A stretch of 64,000 nt of DNA from Phlebiopsis flavidoalba. Its lineage: Eukaryota > Basidiomycota > Agaricomycetes > Polyporales > Phanerochaetaceae. Every line of letters begins with the position of its first letter. Position 1 is the stretch's first letter. The DNA lies in contig JAOCPU010000003.1 of NCBI GenBank assembly GCA_035772785.1, positions 310,001-374,000 of the forward strand, in the 5' to 3' direction. Under the pieces are notes generated by a model, which saw only the letters and a list, made by a program, of their open reading frames with translations, did no database searches and was not told the origin of the DNA. Shown one piece after another: positions 56,192-64,000 of this stretch. A program made the translations under genes and the position numbers.

Positions 56192-57271
56192 TCAGTAGGA
56201 GCAATCGGTGTGCCAGTAGCAGGAGGCGAGCGCGGAGGGTTTGTGTGCGATGGACTGTGAGGCTAGAAATTCAGTGGAACTTCTCTTCCATGGGAGCCTG
56301 TTCTCTTTCGCTGCCTGCAGTTTGCGGGAAATGTAAGCCGCTTGGTCCATTGTGCGGCGAAGGGCGTTATTGAGCGGCCTCGACAGCTTGTTTGAGCTGC
56401 GGAGTTTCCAATGCAGCTGCCTTAGCCATTTGATGTCGGACCTTCTGTTCAGCAGTATCCACGAAAAAACGATACCCAAATCATCATGCATGCTGGAGAG
56501 CATCCTCTTCTCAGTCGCCGCAAGTCATCAGGTCCTGAGTGAGGTCGGCGATAAGTGAGGTAGGGGTAGCCAACATAAATCTGGAGAACGTCATGATGTC
56601 GGGCAGAAATGAAAAGGGGCTTGATGCAGCGGCAGAAGATCCGACGGCCAAGAGGACGACCGAGGTAAAGCCAGAGTCGTGATCTGCGGACGCTGCATAA
56701 GCCGCATGCGCAACAACGATCCAGGTCGAGGAGTAGTAGCCATTGCGTTGTCAACAGTAACAGATGATGACGACGCAGTCGGGGCCGCATTATCGTCTTC
56801 CTCCTCCATCGCAGGTGCATCGATCCACTTCACGGCCTTCAGCGATTTCTCGTTCACGGAGTCGTGGCAGACTAGGGCGAGGCGGGCCCATTTGGAGTTG
56901 TCCGAGGTATTAAGGTAATGTAGAATACAAGGAAAGCAGAATATCTGCAACAGTATTGTTTCATGTGAGGATGCGACAGAGACCATAGCGTCACGTAATG
57001 CCCACATCTCGTCATCCGGGGTGCGGTCCGGAGGGGATAGGCAAGATCGGGCAGTGGGTGACACCCTCGTCGGGCCTGTGGTTTATTGCTGGAGCCAGCA
57101 GCAGACGACAAGTGCAGATGTACGGCGGGGTACGATGACTTGGAGGACGTCGGGACCCCAATGAAGTAAAACTATGCGAGTTAAGCTAAGATTGCATCCG
57201 TTGTGAATGAGGGGCAACATACATGTCGGGTTGTCAGCAAAGTGGACAGTGTAATCACCACTTGGACTCAT
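56192..57271 (-). CDS. Uncharacterised protein
   Basis: Start ATG 57271 (MSPSGDYTVHFADNPT), a GT..TAG intron of about 52 nt, then VLLHWGPDVLQVIVPRRTSA, GSSNKPQARRG, PDDEMWALRDAMVSVASSHE, NTSDNSKWARLALVCHDSVN, EKSLKAVKWIDAPAMEEEDD and an acidic/Ser-rich stretch. In another frame the C-terminal part gives AEQKVRHQMAKAAALETPQL and KQAVEAAQ, a likely helix; the last open frame ends at 56192 (YWHTDCSY). I considered an F-box because of the LLQIFCF..ARLALVCHD text, but the core F-box residues are missing. A HEAT- or helix-rich cytosolic protein is equally possible. Confidence 0.45.
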
Positions 57272-57816
57272 TACGAAGCGATATTCTGCGCGTTCACGAA
57301 ACCTGGACCGCCCATGTCAACCCCAGCAGGGGAGATAGAAGTCTACAGGGGGACTCACGCTCCCTGCGACCAGACTGCGAGTATGAGTTGCAGGCTTCCT
57401 CCCTCCGCGGAAGACTTTGCGCTGTTGTGATTGTCTAGGTGGAAGAGAGAAATTTCAAGAAGTGGTTCACGGACTGTCCAGCCCGGCCATCTTGGAACAA
57501 GTTGCCCCCCCCCGCTTCGAGGGGACGGATAAGTAACGGTTTCGAACGGGCGTAACAGGACATGGCGGATAGAGAAGACGGCTAAGTTCCCCCTCGGCGC
57601 TGATATGAAGTGTCGACGCACGACGGCGGTTAGACCGAGGTAGAGTGAGAGTTGGTGGGAGCTTCCCACTTTGAGGCAAGCAAGACACGGCTCTCGGGGC
57701 AAAGACGCAAGCCCTGAGGAGCGGAGGCTCGATGACTCAAGAGACGCGCACGTGGGTCCAATCCAAACCGCTTTCCTCCGCTTTCGACGCGTACAACATA
57801 GCTTCGTAACCAGAAC
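57272..57816. promoter_or_regulatory. Divergent promoter, uncharacterised gene / WBP11
   Basis: 545 bases between two divergent starts. A minus-strand 156-codon frame (57355-57825) covers most of it but has no recognisable content and would occupy both promoters, so it is not called as a gene. Confidence 0.45.
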
Positions 57817-60135
57817 ATGTGGCAAAGGGAAGAGTGCCTAATCCTGCGGATTGCATTCGCTGCGCTTGATCCTGTGAAAACTACAGTACTGCTTCTGACG
57901 TGCTTGTCAAAATTGTCAGGCCAAGGATCAGCGGGAAGAAGGAAAACTGCAAGAAGGTATGCTCTATTGCCTCGGCTCAGTCCTGCTCAGACTGCATCTC
58001 GTGCTCACACACAGTTATAGAACAAGGCCAGAACGGTCCAAGGCTAGAGATTTTGCTCTTGTGAAAAAAAAGACACGAAAGGTGAGCACGTCATGGCTCC
58101 GTTTGCACAATGAGCGAATCTCATAATGGCCGAGCGTAGAACTCGAGGTACGAAAATAGTTAGAGCTCAGAGGCTAAACGCTGATGGCAACAAAGCCACG
58201 CCTCCTGAAGAGTTGAAGACCGAACTGGAGAAGATCAAGCAAGAAGAAAGAGGAATATGTGGCCGAACATCCAGAACATCGCAAACTAGTATACAGGCAA
58301 CGCAGAGATCCCAAGGAAAAGGTCCAGGAGGAAGAAGCACCCAAGCCTCAAACTCGCAATTTGTTCAAGAAGAATGGCCTTCCAAGGCACCCAGAACGGA
58401 GCATATACTACGACCCGAAATTACAATCCTTTTGGTGGACCTCCGCACACGGGGAGTGACTGCCGTACATGGAGAGACGTATGTCTCACTTTGTTTGACT
58501 TCACTTGGTATCAATGTGTGTTGCTATAACATCATATGAAGCTGAGTTTAATCCTGAAGACTAAATGGAAAAGTACTTCCGTGAACGAAGGTGTGGGTAT
58601 GCACCAGAATCGTATCGTTCCTCTCGTCTCTACCTGACTTTGAGTAGATGAGATGACGATGGACGACGACGTACGAGATCGCCTTACGGCAGTGCCCTCA
58701 GCACCTGGTGTCGACGAGCCGGAACGAGGACAGTGAGTGACGACATTCGTCTACGGACGGTCCTCCTCCAGGGCAGACAACATCTCGTGAGTACTCAGCT
58801 ACAAGATAAATATTTGTCGGCCATCAATAACACACATATTTCTTTTCCAGAGCCTCCCTTACCACCGTCGGCATACCCGCCATATCCCCCTGTTCCTCCG
58901 ATGCAACCACCATTGCTCCCAATGGGAGTGCCCCCACCTCCGCTAGATGCACCTCCGCCGCGAGGTATCAGACAGGGGGGTGGTCTATTCGAGCAGGACA
59001 TGGGGGCCAGTGAGTAGTAGTGTGGAATAGCAGCTGTGAAGGATTTCTACATGGTAGTCACGACAGTATGATTCCTTCCATGTATTGTTCATCCTATCCT
59101 TAAATTATTAATTCTCTTGCGTTACCTTCTTTCCCTTTGTTAAAACTCCGCCATCCCGTGTTTTTGTCTCTACCTATCTTTCTGTCTTTGATTTGTTGTT
59201 TTTGTTTTTGGTAAATTACTTACTGTCATTCTCTCGTATTCTTAGCTTTTGTTCATTTTATTGGTTAATTATTTCCTTTTGTTGTTACTTTGGCCCTTCT
59301 TAACCTTTCTCTTATTTATCCACTTTTCTTTTGCCTCCCCATTACTCTACTTACTTTTTCCTTTCTGTAACACGGGTTATTTGTCTACATCGTTTTTGCT
59401 TCTTCTCCTTTTTTTTGTGTCTCATTCTTTTTCTGTTTATTTCCCTCGTTTTTTTTTGCCGTTGCTTCGGCATGCCTCCCTCCATTACTTACACGCGCGG
59501 AACTTCCCATGGGCATATCAATACCCCGGTTCCGCACTTTCCCCTCCGCCAGGCTTTGTACAATACTCATTACCGCCACCACCCCCTGGATTCTTCTCGC
59601 GCCGCGCACAAGTCCGCTGGTACATCAATGCAAGATCCACTGTCAAGCATTCCTCATCAAACTTTTCAAGCTCACAAAACGGAGAAGACACTCGCAGGCA
59701 CATCCTTCGTTGCCACCAAGCCCGTAGCATCTACCGTCACAGCCAGCTCGTCGGCTTGCAGTTGTCTCTGCGGAGCCAGAGCTGCGTGATTTCAAGAAGG
59801 AAGCAACATCGTTCATCCCGACGGCGTTGAAAACGCAAGCGGGGGCAACATTTCCACTTCGACTTCAAAGGTCAACGCTGCTCCCTCAGTTGACTCGGCT
59901 GCAGATACAGAGTCGTACAGATGCACCTCGGCCAGACCTCTGGGGTATGCTCAGATCGCAAACTAGTCGGACCCGGAGTTGGTCCGTCCCACCTTCGGGC
60001 GATGAATAGTTTCCTGTTCAAAGCAGGACTGCTCACAAAAAAGCACCAATGATCGATTATGAGACGTTGACAAGAAGAAAGTGGGCGATAATAGCTCGGA
60101 GCCCAAGCCGTTAGGACGCTTGTGGTACGTTATAT
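57817..60135 (+). CDS. WW-domain-binding protein 11 homologue (splicing factor Wbp11)
   Basis: Nuclear pre-mRNA splicing-associated protein. After the ATG at 57817 two extra bases precede AKGRSANPADAFR (frame-corrected), then exon RKKE..KK, NKA..RSKARDFALVKK (first coding exons are very short), AERRTRGTKIVRAQRLNADG, ELKTELEKIKQEE, AEHPEHRKLVYRQRRDPKEK, the hallmark NLFKKNGLPRHPERSIYYDP (about 58355-58420), FGGPPHTG-region equivalent to the FGVPPPG motif, DDIRL, and the proline-rich part PPLPPSAYPPYPPVPPMQPP, PPPPLDAPPPRGIRQGG. After an unusually long T-rich intron come PPPPPGFFSRRAQ, DPLSSIPHQTFQAHKTEKTL, AFIPTALK-like sequence and a C-terminal PRPDL(V)GMLRSQ. The stop is uncertain (about 60135). 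The PPGF/PPPPG repeats would bind WW domains. Confidence 0.87.
59014..59490 (+). other. T-rich unusually large intron in WBP11
   Basis: Lies between the exon ending GLFEQDMGAS (donor gtgagt near 59010) and the exon beginning near 59490-59510. The plus strand is strongly T-rich with few A and many T homopolymers (ttttttttt near 59450). About 480 nt, roughly eight times the usual intron here. See findings. Confidence 0.5.
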
Positions 60136-60959
60136 AGATAATTATGTATGTAAATGTTCATTAATTGCCACCGAACAGGTATGGTGCTTTTGTCAATTGA
60201 CACTATGACTACAACATATCAAATATACACACTCAGATATGTTGATCCTAGTGTTCCAAGAGGTTGTGGCCGGGGGTGTGTCCACTGCGTTCCTTTCAGT
60301 CTCGAAATAAAGGGACTGGCAATACCCAAAGTTATAATACCTTAAACAGAGGGGGGTTTTGTTTTTTCCGGTAAGTACGTTGGCAAGAAATAGCCTGAAG
60401 GAATCCTTATCGGCTTGTGTCGCGATCCGTAGTCCCCTAGACTAACTTCGAGCTTCCTCAAGTTTCCCCACCTCCGTGCGACCCCGCTATGTGAGATACC
60501 CACCACTTTCTTGTACATCTACTGGTTAGGGCAACCTTCGTATCAAAGTGTTGCGATATCTCCTGGTTACGGTTCATCCGTATGTATTAGCCCTCACCTA
60601 GACACCGACGATGCTTCCCGCCGTGGATTCCGTACTCTTGCGCCAACTGCCTGTTCGCGAAAAGCCGCTGGCACGACCTCGCACTACCTTCACTCCTGCC
60701 GCAAAGCAAACACCGCTCAGATTCTTTACCTATAGACACTTTATGTGGAAAAAAGAAATATTTTTATTACGTATTCGTGGGGTATGCAATAAAAAGGACA
60801 AAAGGTATTCGCGGCAACCATGCAGAGAGCAGGGACGCAGTGCCTGGCTTCATCGTCGTGTGCAAGAGCCTGAAGGTACGTTTTGCGCCGAGTTTTTTGA
60901 TGCTCAACAGACTATAACATTCGCAGCTTCGCTAACAGGAACATCATAGATTTGCAGTA
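60136..60959. other. No recognised gene
   Basis: Downstream of WBP11. Short plus-strand frames (60154-60345, 60511-60735, 60611-60949) without domains. Confidence 0.35.
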
Positions 60960-62239
60960 GTGGCAAAAAACATAAACCTTTGTACTATGAAATTGTGCAT
61001 TTTGTGCAACGTTTTCGCTCTTCCGAGCATGTTCACCAACATTGTTCATAAACTGGCGGACCATACACTGGGACTACCTATTCCGTCCGCAGGCCGCACT
61101 CTGGTTCCAAGGGAGATGGATACAGAATCTAGACCTATCATACCTGAGGTGTGGTTCTATGGTCCGAAGTTGATATACTGTGGACACATTAAGGGTCCGC
61201 CTGCTTCCACTCTTACCGTCTGACTCTACGAGATCACCATCAATCGCACATCGAACTACATATCTTGTCACAGCCGCCGAGCCGACTCGTTGAGACTTAT
61301 ACTGCACTCGTGTAGGGAACGAGAGGCTTATCTCCCCTCAGGGGTCTTCAATTTGGAGTCAATCGGGTGATCTTTCATACGAAGACCCTTTCGTCTGGTT
61401 GTCCCTTCCGGTGGCTGCAACTCAATCTTGTCGGAGTTGGAGATACATCGGGCACGAGGTTTAGAAACACTGCTATCGGATGGTACACCCCTTCAACGGA
61501 TTGAGCGCGGGTGCTAGCCTCAACAGTACAAACCCCAACAAAATCACGCTGAATTCGCAGGCTTGCGGTCATCAGCTATGCAATGGTCAACAGTATTGTT
61601 CGCATCTTCTGCACTATACTTTGCAAGCTATACGTCATTTGACCGGTTACGCCTGTACGACGATTTGACCATTGTCATAGATCCTTTCTATGGTACCCTA
61701 AAGTTCAGTCGAGGCGACACGGGGCTTAGTACTCACATCTCTTCACCTCTTCGCCCCCCAAAACATGGCAGACTATGTTGTTTTATTCCCACCGCTTCTC
61801 TTCTTGAGACAGTTCCCTAAACTCAACCCCACCTCTCTCTGGAAAAATCCCCTGCCCAACCGTACGCATCATGCAATACACATTCCAAACATCCGCACTC
61901 TTTTTTATAGATTTTGTCTATTCCGGTCGGCCATGACTTCGGGATTCTACAAAGTCGTTGAGTCTCTTCTTAGCCCGAGCGATTGCCCGCCCTCAAAGTG
62001 GTACGCACGGTCGCGACGTGCGATGTCTTAGGAGCGGGAATGGAATGTCCCATGCTACGAGAGACAGGGCGTGCAGGGCGAGTATGAGAGAACTGTGGAA
62101 GAACCGCGCTTTGCAAGGACGGAGAAAGATAACATGCTTGACACGCGCGTGGCAGCCTCTATGGATGCTATTAAGGTTTCCAGACTTGAGGGCGTAGGCG
62201 AGTTCTCCTTCACGCGTGCGCGTGCACAATTTAGTTTAT
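60960..62239 (+). CDS. Unassigned coding fragments, possibly one gene
   Basis: Several plus-strand pieces look protein-like but sit in different frames: VHKLADHTLGLPIPSAGRTL and PEVWFYGPKLIYCGHIKGPP (about 61040-61190), SIWSQSGDLSYEDPFVWLSL (about 61350-61410), GLSAGASLNSTNPNKITLNS, SFDRLRLYDDLTIVIDPFYG (about 61640-61695), and a clean 65-codon acidic/basic tail with GEYERTVEEPRFARTEKDNM, VAASMDAIKVSRLEGVGEFS and RARAQFSL before TGA at 62237-62239. No family recognised. Spacing allows a single gene of about 400 residues with short introns, but this is inference; the pieces could be two genes. Confidence 0.35.
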
Positions 62240-62609
62240 GACTAAGTAGCTCTGACATTGGTCTAGGCCTTGTAAAATAACATTGTATAATAATTTCCAC
62301 TCAACTTCTTCAACCCCCCGTCGCAGTTTGTCTGTATACTAACATGTCTTCATATCCAACTACCAAACATGCAGCTGGTTTTTTTTTTTTTTTGTTCAAA
62401 ATGTGATCTCCCGGCCGTCGCATTACTTGGCCTAATTGAGCGCGTGTACAGTCGGGAGTCATTTAATCATCAACTTCTGCAAATCGGCCCAAACTAACTC
62501 CGACGAGCGGGTACATTCACCGACCCCAATGTGAGTCACCTCGACATTGACTAGCCATAAATCTCTGTAGTGCTACGAGTATTTGTCACTTTCATTCTCT
62601 TGCACAACC
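62240..62609. other. Spacer upstream of the PhzF-like gene, with poly-T run
   Basis: Includes about 17 consecutive T near 62380-62396. Promoter region of the gene at 62610; no other gene seen. Confidence 0.4.
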
Positions 62610-63607
62610 ATGTCCGTCCCCCTTATACGTCGTGAATGCCTTCTCGGCCGACGCCTATTGCGGTAACGGCCCGCTGCTCTCCGTACCTTCTCACTTGATG
62701 AATTCCCCCCCGAACCCCAGACACATGAGAGAAACCCTAGCAGCCAACCTCAAACCAGACCATGACGGACTTCCTAACGCCTCACCTCTGTCCGTCACCG
62801 CCGACTGCCACATCCGCAGATATAACGACGGTCCGCTGGCAAAGTCCAGAAAAGGAGGTGCCAATATGCGGTCATGCTACACTTGCTACCTCTCGACCTT
62901 CTCTTTTTCGGATTCAAACCTCCTCTCCTTCTGTTACCTCCATTAGCTACCGCACAGCGTAGGCGCCGAGCATGACTGCGCGACAAAAACAGAATGGAGA
63001 AGGTTTCGAGAATAACTCTACCTTCCACAACTACTCTGCGGCCTCCACGTCCTGAGAGGAAAGCTGATCAAGAAGTGCTCTGCAGAAAGCTTTGGGACGA
63101 TGCGCCTATCTCGTACCTGCGGCTTGGGTATGACAGTAAGGGTTTGAACATTACCTGATGTAGAAGTGGACGAAGAATATGATCTGGCTCTCAACCGTAA
63201 ACGTTTTGACCCACTTGTGATAGTTTAACACGCCACGAAGTCGTCTTCATTCATTATTTCTAATTCTTCTTAATCCGCAGCGAGGCTCGCTCCGAAGACG
63301 GTCTGTTGTGGGTAGTGAATTCGAAGCAATCTTCTAAGCCAGGGTATAGACTTCGTGAATCGCGAATGGTTGCGCCGATGTTGGAGTATGGAAATAATGT
63401 TGCGGATCAGCACACTGCTTGGCTGATTCTTACTGGGCTGAGAAACTAGGCAAAGGGGAAGGATGCGATGCGGGCCGAAACAAAGGGGTTTTTTCCCATG
63501 CTCGTGGTGGGGATTTGAAGTTTCTGATTCTTGGCCAGTTTGAGGGGCGGGGTCCGCTTTGGGATGGTCAAACGATGACCACAATGAAGGAGACATCCAT
63601 CCTGTAA
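62610..63607 (+). CDS. PhzF-family isomerase-like protein
   Basis: Member of the phenazine-biosynthesis-F / diaminopimelate-epimerase fold family; in bacteria PhzF isomerises dihydro-hydroxyanthranilate, but most fungal members have no known substrate. ATG 62610 MSVPLI then YVVNAFSADAYCGNGP (frame-corrected), LDEFPPEPQ, RW.SPEKEVPICGHATLATS (about 62840-62895; the family G-H-A/P-T motif), KVSRITLPSTTTLRPPRPE, KADQEVLCRKLWDDAPISYL, DFVNR, a region QHTAWLILTG (family xGSAH region damaged by indels), ADSYWAEKLGKG (about 63419-63455), HARGGDLKFLI and GQTMTTMKETSIL with TAA ending at 63607. Length near 300 residues fits. The catalytic Glu of the N-terminal part cannot be placed because of a frameshift. 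Confidence 0.8.
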
Positions 63608-64000
63608 CCAACACATGCCTTTGTGTATTCGTCATGCCAATCGGTTTGAGTCGAACCTCCACATCTTGCCAAAATTTGGCGATGGTGGGGTGTCCATGAC
63701 CGGATGGTTTCACTGGAGTCCCAACTCCGAGCCCGCACAAGTTGAACTTGAACACTACCATCGCAAAACGTCCTCGACGCGACTGGTTACATTGAATCCT
63801 CGTTGCTGGACAACGACTAACGCCTAACCGCCACTCGTCAGTCGCCTTTGTATCAATCTGCGCGTTCGCCTTTTGTGCCGCCTTGGCCTCTGTCTTGGTG
63901 GTTCCAGTGCCCTCGTTTCGGTTTTCTTTTGGCCACACCATTTCCGGGCACCGGGGTGAGTATACACTTTATCTTTCCTGCTCAATACACGCACGAGCCG
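63608..64000. other. Right-edge sequence, no assigned gene
   Basis: Open frames on both strands: minus MVWPKENRNEGTGTTKTEAK.. (223 codons, 63270-63941, overlapping the PhzF-like exon) and plus SMTGWFHWSPNSEPAQVELE.. (63615-63827). A charged Lys/Glu/Thr-rich minus segment near 63850-63930 could be the end or linker of a gene entering from the right; it cannot be decided. Confidence 0.3.

Noticed and set aside
56192..57271. F-box protein
   Set aside because: The ILLQIF..ARLALVCHD text resembles an F-box superficially, but the LP..(I/L) start and the conserved W are missing.
57355..57825. 156-codon minus-strand open frame
   Set aside because: It fills the promoter interval between two divergent genes and overlaps the WBP11 start; no recognisable content.
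62380..62396. Poly-T run as the poly-A tail of a retroposed element
   Set aside because: No target-site duplication or retroelement coding sequence is visible next to it.
1..64000. tRNA genes, CRISPR arrays, terminal inverted repeat transposons, LTR retrotransposons
   Set aside because: I scanned by eye for tRNA T-loop sequence (GGTTCGANTCC), regularly spaced repeats, reverse transcriptase (YADD) or transposase motifs and long terminal repeats and found none convincing; small or decayed copies could be missed without a search tool.

Overview
The window is nuclear DNA of a filamentous basidiomycete, most likely an Agaricomycete close to wood-decay or mushroom lineages. The evidence is short introns (about 50-70 nt, GT..AG), dense intron-rich genes, a peptidyl-Lys metalloendopeptidase of the Grifola type, a DUF6533 seven-helix membrane protein, and typical fungal Sho1, Pom152 and Alg9 genes. 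No bacterial, organellar or viral gene was recognised.

Reading frames are broken almost everywhere by small insertions and deletions. The histone H4 gene and the U2 snRNA, whose sequences are nearly invariant in eukaryotes, carry about nine and two such events. The simplest reading is an unpolished long-read consensus, not wholesale pseudogenisation. Each CDS span below is therefore a gene span that includes introns and frameshifts. Identities come from conserved motifs pieced together across frames, and termini are approximate unless a codon is named.

Layout, left to right. 0-4.3 kb: RNase T2 (cut by the left edge) and three tandem dimeric alpha-beta-barrel (EthD-like) genes. 4.7-8.3 kb: meiotic recombinase Dmc1 and a secreted M35 Lys-specific metalloprotease. 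9.7-17.5 kb: an uncharacterised protein, a weak candidate gene, an LRR/F-box-type protein, a gene-poor stretch and a zinc alcohol dehydrogenase. 17.5-25.5 kb: a small secreted protein, a TBC Rab-GAP divergent from a GCP4-type gamma-tubulin complex gene, and inorganic pyrophosphatase. 25.9-33.4 kb: Pom152, a probably tail-anchored thioredoxin divergent from histone H4, a CpG-free decayed segment and a U2 snRNA gene. 34-44.6 kb: a DUF6533 membrane protein, Alg9 mannosyltransferase, two uncharacterised genes and one open frame. 44.6-54.8 kb: Sin3 corepressor, a Ser/Pro-rich gene and the Sho1 osmosensor. 55-64 kb: two uncharacterised genes, splicing factor Wbp11, unassigned coding fragments and a PhzF-family enzyme.

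These are mostly independent housekeeping genes (meiosis, nuclear pore, chromatin, splicing, microtubule nucleation, N-glycosylation, osmosensing) interspersed with secreted enzymes. I see no convincing biosynthetic or defence cluster. The most unusual items are the CpG-free segment abutting U2, the tandem EthD-like triplet with its duplicated promoter, the T-rich large intron in Wbp11, and the small secreted protein.
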